Source of the DNA: PALSA-1004 sp046715035
GTDB taxonomy: Bacteria > Pseudomonadota > Gammaproteobacteria > Burkholderiales > SG8-41
NCBI GenBank assembly: GCA_046715035.1
Contig: JBKJZR010000035.1
Location: forward strand, 1-13,560
DNA length: 13,560 nucleotides
Direction of reading: 5' to 3'
A model generated the notes under the pieces. It was not told the DNA's origin. It ran no database searches and worked only from the letters and a program-made list of their open reading frames with translations. Below, piece by piece: positions 6,217 to 12,661 of the stretch (position 1 is its first letter; each line of letters starts with the position of its first letter). Position numbers and translations under genes: made by a program.

Positions 6217-7182
6217 TCATTCGGCCTTGGCGCCGGACTCCCTGACGACGGCGGCCCATCGCGCCATTTCGACTTTCTGAAATGCGTCGAACTCGGCGGA
6301 GCTGTTGGCGACGGGCTCGCCGCCGAGTTCGATGATGCGGCTGCGCACGTCCGGCAGATTGATGATGCGCACCAGCTCCGCGTTGAGCTTCGCGACGACC
6401 GCGTCGGGCGTTTTCGCGGGCGCCCACACCGCGTACCACGAACCGGTCACCAGTTCCCGGTAACCGGACTCAGCGAACGTGGGCACGTCGGGGAGCTGCG
6501 GCGAGCGTTTGTCGGCGGTGATCGCGAGCGCGCGCAACCGCCCCGATTTAATCAGCTCGAGCACCGCGTTGACGCTGTTGAACATGAAAGGGATCTGCCC
6601 GGAGATGACGTCGGTCAGCGCCTGTGACTGTCCCTTGTAGGGAACGTGCGTCATCCTGGTTCCGGTCACCGACTTCAGCAGCTCGGCAGTGAGGTGGGTC
6701 GAGGAGCCGCTGCCCGACGAGCCGAAGCTCAGTTCGCCGGGCCGGGATTTGGCAAGCGCGATGAACTCTTTGACGTTCCCGACCGGCAGCGACGGCGTGA
6801 TCACCAACAGCAGCGGGGACGACGAGGCGACAGTCACCGGCACAAAATCGCGGATCGGATCGTAAGGCATCTTGGGAAAAAGGCTCGGCACGATGACATG
6901 GATCGAAGAATTGACGAGCAGCGTGTAGCCGTCGGGGGCGCTCTTGGCGACCTGCTCCGCGCCGATCATGCCGCTCGCGCCCGCGCGGTTGTCCACTACG
7001 ATCTGCTGGCCCCAGGCTTCGCCGAGCTTCTGCGCGAGTATCCGCGCGGTGATGTCGACGGGACCGCCGGCGGAAAAGGGTGCGACCATGCGGATGCTCT
7101 TGCTCGGATAGGACTGCGCCCCGGCCAGCGGCGCGGTCAGCACGGCAGCGAGACCCCACCAGACGGCGATGCTGCGTAACAT
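6217..7182 (-). CDS. Bug/TctC-family solute-binding protein
   Basis: A complete 321-aa periplasmic Bug protein. Residues 1-22 are a signal peptide with cleavage expected at AGA/Q23. Family landmarks are YPSKSIRMVAPFSAGGPVD (about 25-43), IVVDNRAGASGMIGAEQ (about 61-77), DGYTL (about 84-88), THVPYKG in the middle and VWAPAKTP in the C-terminal half. Its GGPVD loop and AELLKS...HVPYKG region resemble the Bug protein at 299-1267 more than the other two. ATG 7182 is chosen because GAGGAG lies 7-12 bases upstream and it starts a proper signal peptide; the frame is open much further up but without signal. It stands alone on its strand, divergent from the racemase-like operon, so both may answer to the same regulator. 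Ligand unknown. Confidence 0.95.
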   Translation of the reverse strand: MLRSIAVWWGLAAVLTAPLAGAQSYPSKSIRMVAPFSAGGPVDITARILAQKLGEAWGQQIVVDNRAGASGMIGAEQVAKSAPDGYTLLVNSSIHVIVPSLFPKMPYDPIRDFVPVTVASSSPLLLVITPSLPVGNVKEFIALAKSRPGELSFGSSGSGSSTHLTAELLKSVTGTRMTHVPYKGQSQALTDVISGQIPFMFNSVNAVLELIKSGRLRALAITADKRSPQLPDVPTFAESGYRELVTGSWYAVWAPAKTPDAVVAKLNAELVRIINLPDVRSRIIELGGEPVANSSAEFDAFQKVEMARWAAVVRESGAKAE

Positions 7183-7211
7183 CAGGAGCTCCTCGAAGGA
7201 TTGTGCCGAAA

Positions 7212-7217
7212 AGTATA
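7212..7217 (-). promoter_or_regulatory. Possible -10 element for the third Bug gene
   Basis: TATACT on the minus strand, 30 bases before ATG 7182. No matching -35 lies 16-18 bases upstream. A perfect TTGACA (minus strand, 7264-7269) exists but is too distant to pair with it. Confidence 0.35.
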
Positions 7218-7246
7218 CCTGACGCGATCTGCATGCCGTCGCAGCG

Positions 7247-7267
7247 GACGTGCGGTTTCCGCATGTC
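7247..7267. promoter_or_regulatory. Dyad symmetry in the divergent intergenic region (possible operator)
   Basis: GACGTGCGG (7247-7255) and CCGCATGTC (7259-7267) form a 9-bp inverted repeat with one mismatch around TTT. It sits between two divergent genes, a common place for a regulator such as a LysR- or GntR-type protein. No regulator gene is in the window. Confidence 0.4.
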
Positions 7268-7333
7268 AACGCGAATGATCGAGTGCCCATCGATGGAGAG
7301 CGGAGCGTTGTGGCGCTGACGCGCGGTGTCGCG

Positions 7334-7369
7334 AAGGAAGGAAGGAAGGCAGGCCTCGCTGTGTATAAT
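7334..7369 (+). promoter_or_regulatory. Promoter candidate with AAGG tandem repeat, upstream of the racemase-like gene
   Basis: A perfect -10 hexamer TATAAT (7364-7369) lies 40 bases before the ATG at 7410, giving an expected start near 7376. At the -35 position there is no TTGACA; instead four tandem AAGG units fill 7334-7349. The promoter may rely on an activator or on the strong -10. The tetranucleotide repeat could vary in number. Confidence 0.5.
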
Positions 7370-7409
7370 CGCGCACTTCGCAATCGCGGCATTCCAGGAG
7401 CATAACGCC

Positions 7410-8171
7410 ATGAGCTCACGCAAAGGCTACGGCGGCAAGACCGTGTACGGAGCGCGCGTCGGCATACTGATGCTCGACACGAAATGGCCGCGGCCGCCGG
7501 GCGACACGGGCAACGCGCTGACGTGGCCTTTTCCGGTCCTCTACAAGGTGGTGAGCGGCGCGACCGCGAAAGTCGTCATCCACGAAAAAGGCAGAGGGCT
7601 GGGCCAGGCATTTCTCGATGCGGCCGCCGAGCTCGTCAAGGAAGGCGCCGACGGCATCACGACGACGGGGGGCTTCCTCGCCATCTTTCAGGATCAGTTG
7701 TCGGCGCACGTCAACGTGCCGGTTGCGAGCTCGTCGCTGATGCAGATTCCGCTCGTGCAGCGCTGCCTGCCGCCGGGCAAGAGGGTCGGCGTGCTGTCGG
7801 TACACGGCGACCGCATCACCACCGAGCACTGGGACGCGGTCGGCGCGCCGCACGATACGCCGGTGATGGGCACCGAGGGCGGCCGCGAGTTCACTCGCGT
7901 CATGCTCAACGACGAGATCGAGCTCGACTACGGGCTCGCCGAGCAGGACATCCTCGAGGCGGGGGAGACCCTGCTGAAGCGCCACCCGGAGGTGGGTGCG
8001 CTCGTGCTCGAGAATCACAACATGGCGCCGTACTCGCGGGCGCTCAACGTTCACCTGCGGGTGCCGATCTATAACGTCTATACGTTCGTCACGTGGTTCC
8101 AGTCCGGGCTTGCGCCGCGCGATTTCGGCTATCCGGGTTCGTCGGAGCTCGGCCTCTGGCGCGAGCGCTAG
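7410..8171 (+). CDS. Asp/Glu racemase-like protein lacking both catalytic cysteines
   Basis: A 253-aa protein of the aspartate/glutamate/hydantoin racemase superfamily (maleate isomerase fold). The start GILMLDTKWPRPPGDTGN (about 18-35) and FQDQLSAHVNVPVASSSLMQIPLV (about 93-116) fit the family well. In active members, a Cys sits in a TT-x-C-G-F motif and a second in LECTNM. Here the same places read ITTTGGF (Gly87) and LENHNM (Asn202, His203). The only cysteine is Cys119, elsewhere. The usual two-cysteine chemistry is therefore not expected. The protein could bind a ligand, use other residues, or do a different reaction. ATG 7410 is chosen because AGGAG (7397-7401) precedes it by 8 bases. 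It opens a plus-strand group with an SDR and a Bug gene. Confidence 0.9.
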   Translation: MSSRKGYGGKTVYGARVGILMLDTKWPRPPGDTGNALTWPFPVLYKVVSGATAKVVIHEKGRGLGQAFLDAAAELVKEGADGITTTGGFLAIFQDQLSAHVNVPVASSSLMQIPLVQRCLPPGKRVGVLSVHGDRITTEHWDAVGAPHDTPVMGTEGGREFTRVMLNDEIELDYGLAEQDILEAGETLLKRHPEVGALVLENHNMAPYSRALNVHLRVPIYNVYTFVTWFQSGLAPRDFGYPGSSELGLWRER

Positions 8172-8258
8172 CGGGGATTCGTCGCTCATTCGAGATTTCC
8201 TTCCCCTCGAAGCGTTCATCGAGAGGCGCACGGGATGGTCGTCTTTGCGTGTCATTAA

Positions 8259-8302
8259 CCCCATCCCCATCCCCATCCCAGCCTTCCCCTTGAAGGGGAA
8301 GG
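8259..8302 (+). repeat. C-tract plus hairpin intergenic repeat, copy 1
   Basis: Three CCCCAT units and a final CCC (8259-8279) are followed by a near-perfect palindrome, CCTTCCCCTT (8282-8291) with AAGGGGAAGG (8293-8302). The opposite strand has four G-tracts separated by AT, a G-quadruplex-capable pattern. The architecture matches copy 2 at 12612-12654 and the CT-rich hairpin repeats often seen between genes in proteobacteria. It sits between the racemase-like gene and the SDR. Confidence 0.6.
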
Positions 8303-8428
8303 AGGACTCAGCGGCGTGGCGGCCTACAAGGTCTGACCGGAGCGCGCGAAATTGCTGCTACGCGGCCAGGACCATCACGACCCTCCAGGCGGCGTGCGTA
8401 CGTCGGTGATCGTCACCGGAGCGCGACA

Positions 8429-9202
8429 GTGGAACTCGGACTGCGCGGCAAGGTAGCCGCGGTCACCGGCGGCACCGAAGGCATCGGCCGGGCCACGGTG
8501 CTGCGTCTCGTCGCGGAAGGCGCGAAAGTGGCGTTCTGCGCGCGGCGCGCGTTGCTGCTCGACGAACGCGCGCGGGAGGTTGCGGCGCTGGGCGGCGACG
8601 TGCTGCCTGTCGTCGCCGACATGTCGCAGCCCGGCGCCGCGGAGCGCTTCATCAGTGCAACGGTCGCGCGCTACGGACGCATCGACATTCTCGTCAACAA
8701 TGCCGGCAGCACGGCACAGGGCCCGTTCGCGTCCGCCACCGATGCCGTATGGGAGTACGATCTCGGCGTGAAGTTGCTCGCGCAGGTGCGCGCCGCGCGC
8801 GCCGCGATTCCGCACATGCAGCGGCAGGGCGGCGGGCGCATCATCAATGTCAACCTCGCCGCTGCCAAACAACCGCCGGCGGCCTCGTTTCCCACCAGCG
8901 TCAGCCGGGCCGCGGGACTGGCTTTCACCAAAGCGCTGTCGCAGGAGTTCGCCCGCGATCACATCCTCGTCAACGCCATCGGGCTGGGGTGGATCAAATC
9001 GCGCCAGCAGGAGCGCCGCGGCGAGCTCGCCGGCCTCAGCGTCGACGAACATTACCGGCGGCTGAGCCCGAACGTGCCGCTGGGCAGGTTGGGAGAGCCG
9101 GACGAGGCTGCCGCGGTGATTGTTTTTCTGGCATCCGCCGCGGCGAGCTATGTGACGGGAACGTGCATCAACGTCGACGGCGGGCGCTCGGGGGTACTGT
9201 AG
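8429..9202 (+). CDS. SDR-family oxidoreductase-like protein with atypical active site
   Basis: A 257-aa short-chain dehydrogenase/reductase, the normal length for classical SDRs. The cofactor-binding part is intact: TGGTEGIG (13-20), the DM pair near 64-65 and NNAG (90-93). The C-terminal INVDGG (about 247-252) is typical. The catalytic part is not. Where Ser, Tyr and Lys are expected, the segment INVNLAAAKQPPAASFPTSVSR gives Leu143/Ala144, Thr156 and Arg160, and the expected Asn is Lys115. A dinucleotide may still bind, but the usual hydride-transfer mechanism looks impossible. This may be a conserved divergent subfamily rather than decay, as the rest is well kept. The start is GTG 8429 with GGAG (8418-8421) seven bases before; no in-frame ATG fits. 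It is 51 bases ahead of the Bug gene, so probably co-transcribed. Confidence 0.9.
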   Translation: MELGLRGKVAAVTGGTEGIGRATVLRLVAEGAKVAFCARRALLLDERAREVAALGGDVLPVVADMSQPGAAERFISATVARYGRIDILVNNAGSTAQGPFASATDAVWEYDLGVKLLAQVRAARAAIPHMQRQGGGRIINVNLAAAKQPPAASFPTSVSRAAGLAFTKALSQEFARDHILVNAIGLGWIKSRQQERRGELAGLSVDEHYRRLSPNVPLGRLGEPDEAAAVIVFLASAAASYVTGTCINVDGGRSGVL

Positions 9203-9253
9203 CCGCTGGCGCGATTGCCAGGTCGCAACACAATGCGTTCAGGGAGCGTTCCA

Positions 9254-10237
9254 ATGAAACCACCATCTCTCGCCGCCGCGCTGTTGTTCGGAGGATGCGC
9301 GGGACTCGCGTGCGCGCAGACTACTGCGCCAGCCTCAGGAGCGGCGTATCCCGCCCGATCGATCCGTATCATCGTTCCTTACCCGCCCGGCGGCGGCACC
9401 GATACCGCCGCACGGCTGATTGGCCAGAAACTGACCGAGAGCCTCGGGCGCCCCGTCATCGTCGAGAATCGGGCGGGCGCGAACGGTCTCATCGGCACCG
9501 AGGCGATCGCCAGGGCCGCCGCCGACGGCTACACGCTCGGCATGGCGACGCCGGGACCGGTCACGGCGGGCAGAAGTCTGTATGCCAACCTCGCCTACGA
9601 CCCCGAGCGCGACCTCGCCCCCGTCGTGCTCGTGAACGCGAGCCCCAACGTGCTCGCCGTACACCCATCGGTGCCCGCGCGTTCGGTCAAAGAGCTCATC
9701 GCGCTCGCCAACGCCAGGCCGGTGCGCGCGGGCGTGAGCACGATCGCTTCGATCCAGCACCTGCTCGCTGAAATGCTCAACCGCGCGGCCGGCGTAAAAA
9801 TGGAGATCATTACCTACAAAGGCGGGGCCCAGGTTGCCACGGACGTGGTCGGCGGTCAGATCGAAGCGCTGTGGAGCGTGCTGCCGGTGGTGCTGCCTTT
9901 CATCCAGAGCGGCAGACTGCGCGCGCTCGCGGTGGCGAGTGAAAAACGCAGCGCGCTCCTGCCGGGCGTGCCGACGACGGGTGAGTCCGGCTGGCCCACC
10001 GTCGTCGCGACCGCATGGAACGGCGTGGTCGCGCCGGCGGGGACGCCGCGGGGCATCATCGATACCCTCAACGCGGAAATCGCCCGCAGCCTGCACGCGC
10101 CCGACGTAAGGGAGCGTTTCGCCGCGCTCGGCATGGAAGCGATCGGCGGCACGCCTGAAGCGTTCGGCGCATTCATGCGCGCCGAAACGTCGAAATGGGC
10201 GCAGGTGATCAAGAGCGCCAACATCAGAGTCGAGTAG
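9254..10237 (+). CDS. Bug/TctC-family solute-binding protein
   Basis: A complete 327-aa Bug protein, the last gene of the plus-strand group. Residues 1-21 are a signal peptide (MKPPSLAAALLFGGCAGLACA) with cleavage expected before Q22. A cysteine at 15 makes a lipoprotein signal conceivable but less likely. After a short Ala/Thr linker come YPARSIRIIVPYPPGGGTD (about 32-50), VIVENRAGANGLIGTEA (about 68-84), DGYTL (about 91-95), a central ITYKGGAQVATD and VVAPAGTP. The GGGTD loop and GxIGxE segment resemble the truncated Bug at the window start. ATG 9254 is chosen over the in-frame ATG 9215 because GGGAG (9242-9246) lies seven bases before it and it starts a normal signal peptide. It may deliver the substrate related to the racemase-like and SDR proteins (inference). 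Confidence 0.95.
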   Translation: MKPPSLAAALLFGGCAGLACAQTTAPASGAAYPARSIRIIVPYPPGGGTDTAARLIGQKLTESLGRPVIVENRAGANGLIGTEAIARAAADGYTLGMATPGPVTAGRSLYANLAYDPERDLAPVVLVNASPNVLAVHPSVPARSVKELIALANARPVRAGVSTIASIQHLLAEMLNRAAGVKMEIITYKGGAQVATDVVGGQIEALWSVLPVVLPFIQSGRLRALAVASEKRSALLPGVPTTGESGWPTVVATAWNGVVAPAGTPRGIIDTLNAEIARSLHAPDVRERFAALGMEAIGGTPEAFGAFMRAETSKWAQVIKSANIRVE

Positions 10238-10310
10238 CGCAGCTCGCGCCAGAGTCGGGGACGAAGCGCTCGAGGGAACTCTGATTAAAGTCGTGATAGA
10301 AGAGTGCCGT

Positions 10311-10329
10311 CATGCCAGCGACCCGCTGG
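10311..10329. repeat. Small hairpin, possible degenerate dispersed repeat
   Basis: CCAGCG (10315-10320) and CGCTGG (10324-10329) pair around ACC. The surrounding CGTCATGCCAGCG...GAGTCCATTT resembles the widespread proteobacterial hairpin repeat of the form CGTCATTCCCGCG...GGGAATCCA, but with several changes. This is resemblance from memory only. Confidence 0.3.
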
Positions 10330-10407
10330 AGTCCATTTCATTTCAATCAATGCATTGCTGGATGCATTCCTTCGGCGGGCTCGGGACTAATCTAATACTC
10401 AGGTCGT

Positions 10408-10426
10408 GGCTCAGGCAGACTGAGCC
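10408..10426. terminator. Hairpin between convergent Bug and small-protein genes
   Basis: GGCTCAG (10408-10414) pairs perfectly with CTGAGCC (10420-10426) around a 5-base loop. It is 18 bases past the stop of the minus-strand gene and 170 bases past the plus-strand Bug gene. No T-tract on either side, so the terminator call is moderate. Confidence 0.4.
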
Positions 10427-10444
10427 GGACCGGTCGCGAGCGAC

Positions 10445-10777
10445 TCACGGGTAGACTTGCCAGAAAGCGCGCCGCGAGCGTTTAGCGAACGTTCCTACGG
10501 CTTCGTCGTAGAGTTTCCAGAGCTCCTTCCGCGCCGGATGGTCCGGGCTGATGAGCTGGTTGAGCGCTTCCTCGCTGTCGACCGCGTATTCGTACACCAC
10601 CAGATAGCGCGGTTCCTGGCCGTCAGTCGCGCGGTAGCGGCGCACGTTGGTGATCTGCGGAAAAAGCCGCAACACGTCGGGGATATGCTCGGCGTGATAC
10701 CACCGGTTGAACTCGTTCTCATGGGCGGGCTCCACCGTCGACATGTTGAGCATCAGACCTCTGGTTACATCAGCCAT
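10445..10777 (-). CDS. Small dimeric alpha/beta-barrel (EthD-like) protein
   Basis: A 110-aa soluble protein without signal peptide. The pattern is of a ferredoxin-like dimeric alpha/beta barrel: a first strand (GLMLNMST, about 7-14), a helix with FNRWYHAEHIPDVLRLFP (about 23-40), strands NVRRYRA (about 44-50) and RYLVVYEYAV (about 57-66), and a C-terminal helix. The W-H-x-E-H-I-P stretch (26-32) is typical of EthD-like and related small proteins, which include decarboxylases, monooxygenase accessory proteins and many of unknown function. ATG 10777 has a strong GAGGAGG seven bases upstream. It lies 74 bases after hyuB and probably belongs to the same transcript, so it may assist that pathway. 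I do not assign a reaction. Confidence 0.85.
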   Translation of the reverse strand: MADVTRGLMLNMSTVEPAHENEFNRWYHAEHIPDVLRLFPQITNVRRYRATDGQEPRYLVVYEYAVDSEEALNQLISPDHPARKELWKLYDEAVGTFAKRSRRAFWQVYP

Positions 10778-10851
10778 CGACGCCTCCTCGTTGACCCGCA
10801 GCCATTCGATCGGAACGCGAATTCCAGTACCCGGAGGCTACGGTCGGCCGG

Positions 10852-12528
10852 CTATTTGCCCGCGTCCCCGGTGACGCCGTAGATGTCGCGCGCTGCGCGT
10901 GGCGAAATCTTGCCCTGGGCGAGATCGCGCCGCACCGCTGCCGGATCGCGTTCGCGCGGATCGCCGTAACCGCCACCCCCAGGAGTAACGACGCGCAGCA
11001 CGTCGCCGTTCGCGAGCGGCGTGCCGGAGGTCGTGAGGCCGAGCCGCGTTTCACTCGGCGTGCCCGGATTGCGAATGAACGCGCCCAGACCGCCCGGCTC
11101 ACCGCCCGCGAGTCCGGGAGCCGGAAACTTCTGGCGTGCGCTGCGCAATGACACGCCGCCTTGGTCGGCGAGCACGCGCATGTCGCGCAGCACCCCGAGG
11201 CCGCCGCGGTACTTGCCGGCGCCCCCGGAATCCTGGATCAGCTCGTAGCGCTCGATGCGCACCGGGAATTCCACTTCCATCGCTTCGACCGGCAGGTTCG
11301 ACGTGTTCGTCATGTTGATCATCACGACGTCCATGCCGTCGGCCGTGCAGCGCGCGCCCTGGCCGCCGGCGAGATTCTCATAGTTTATGAAGTAGCGCCC
11401 GCGCTGGGGATCGGTGCCGGCGGTGATGCAGCCCTGACCCGGGCCGCCCGCGGCAACGCTGCGCGCAGGCGCCGCCTGGCCCAGTGCATTGGTCATGGCC
11501 TCCGCGAGGATCATCGAAGTCATATTGCGCGAGCTCACCGCAGCCGGCGCCACCGGGTTCACGACCAATCCTTCGGGCGCGGTGATCGACACGGTGCGAT
11601 AAAGTCCTTCGTTGGTGGGCACGAACGGATCGACCATCGACTTGAGACAGAAATAGGCCGTGGCGAACGAGTGGGTAAGGGGGACGTTCTTGCCGCTGCC
11701 CAACTGCGGCGAGCACTCGGACAGGTCGAACGACAGATGGCCGTCCTTGATGGTCAGCGCGACGGCGAGCTTGACGCGCGCATCGCTGACGCCGTCCTCG
11801 TCGAGCCAGTCGACGGCGGAGTATGTGCCTTCCCTGAGCACGCTGCGTATGCGCGTGCGCGCGCGCCGCTCGGTCGAGTCGAGCATTTCGTCGATGCGCA
11901 GCAGCATCGTTGCGTAGCCGTATTTGCCGAACAGCTCCTGGACGCGCGACGTACCGCGCGCGCACGACGCCATCTGCGCCATCAGGTCGCCTTCGCCGTA
12001 GTGCGGCATGCGGGAATTGAGCAGAAAAAGCTCGAGCATGTCGGTGCGCGGTTTTCCGGCGGCATAAATCTGCACGGGGGGCACCCTGATCCCCTCCTGG
12101 AAGATGCTGACGCTGTCGCCGGCCTCGCTGCCGGGCACGCGTCCGCCGACATCCGAATGATGCGCAACCGCTGCGGCAAAGGCGACGACGCGGCCCTCGT
12201 GGAAGACCGGTGTCGCGACGGTGCAGTCGTTCAAGTGGGTGACGCCGACGATGTAGGGATCGTTGGCGAGGAATGCGTCCCCGGGCACGAGCGTGGCGAG
12301 CGGAAAGCGCTTGAGGATGGCGTCCACCAGACGCAGTGTCGAACCCAGATGCGCGGGGGCATTGGTCATCAGCGACAGCGCGCGCCCGCTCGCGTCGCAG
12401 ATCGCCGTCGAGCAGTCGCCGCGCTCTTTGATGTTCGGCGAAAAGGCGGTGCGCACGAGGCTCGCCGCCATCTCGTGCGTGGCCGCTTCGAATGCGCTGG
12501 CGATTATTTCCAGTTGCGCGTGTGCCAT
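10852..12528 (-). CDS. hyuB: Hydantoinase B / oxoprolinase-family subunit
   Basis: A full-length 558-aa HyuB-family protein, which normally works in complex with HyuA in ATP-dependent opening of hydantoin- or 5-oxoproline-like rings; acetone carboxylase subunits are relatives. The start (LEIIASAFEAATHEMAASLV) is typical. Conserved motifs are NDPY (89-92), THLND (97-101) and HHSDVGGRVPGS (123-134). Later come SRMPHYGEGDL, a PAAVSSRNMTS region, the SGGAGKYRGGLG segment and TPGGGGYGDPRERDPAAVRRDLAQG near the C-terminus. ATG 12528 has GGAGGT seven bases upstream, the best ribosome binding site in the window. It follows hyuA by 133 bases and precedes the small barrel protein. The substrate is unknown: family names are often used broadly, and many members act on other lactams or ketones. 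Confidence 0.95.
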   Translation of the reverse strand: MAHAQLEIIASAFEAATHEMAASLVRTAFSPNIKERGDCSTAICDASGRALSLMTNAPAHLGSTLRLVDAILKRFPLATLVPGDAFLANDPYIVGVTHLNDCTVATPVFHEGRVVAFAAAVAHHSDVGGRVPGSEAGDSVSIFQEGIRVPPVQIYAAGKPRTDMLELFLLNSRMPHYGEGDLMAQMASCARGTSRVQELFGKYGYATMLLRIDEMLDSTERRARTRIRSVLREGTYSAVDWLDEDGVSDARVKLAVALTIKDGHLSFDLSECSPQLGSGKNVPLTHSFATAYFCLKSMVDPFVPTNEGLYRTVSITAPEGLVVNPVAPAAVSSRNMTSMILAEAMTNALGQAAPARSVAAGGPGQGCITAGTDPQRGRYFINYENLAGGQGARCTADGMDVVMINMTNTSNLPVEAMEVEFPVRIERYELIQDSGGAGKYRGGLGVLRDMRVLADQGGVSLRSARQKFPAPGLAGGEPGGLGAFIRNPGTPSETRLGLTTSGTPLANGDVLRVVTPGGGGYGDPRERDPAAVRRDLAQGKISPRAARDIYGVTGDAGK

Positions 12529-12611
12529 CGTGAACCTCCAAGTGGGCCTACTGAACCGCCTCCCTTTTGCACGCGCGAGGATTCAATGCCCCTCGCTGCG
12601 CGCGATGTGAG

Positions 12612-12654
12612 CTCCCTCCCTTGCGCGCGAGCGCGGGGGAGGGTGGGGAGGGGG
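12612..12654 (-). repeat. C-tract plus hairpin intergenic repeat, copy 2, with G-quadruplex motif
   Basis: On the plus strand, CCCTCCC (12614-12620) pairs with GGGAGGG (12637-12643), with an inner GCGC-GCGA-GCGC hairpin (12623-12634). Then four G-runs follow with one-base loops: G5 at 12635-12639, G3 at 12641-12643, G4 at 12645-12648, G5 at 12650-12654. Read on the minus strand, this is a C-rich tract followed by a hairpin, as in copy 1. It lies in the hyuA-hyuB gap. Confidence 0.6.
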
Positions 12655-12661
12655 CAACACA

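Noticed and set aside
7264..7269. Perfect TTGACA (minus strand) as the -35 of the third Bug promoter
   Set aside because: No -10 lies 16-18 bases downstream; the TATACT candidate is about 46 bases away. The hexamer mostly reflects the dyad at 7247-7267.
7183..7419. Extended N-terminus of the third Bug gene
   Set aside because: It would bury the signal peptide, crosses the divergent promoter region, and a strong GAGGAG precedes ATG 7182.
8259..8279. CCCCAT tandem units as a CRISPR array or minisatellite gene
   Set aside because: The units are only six bases with no spacers; they are better explained as part of a hairpin repeat.
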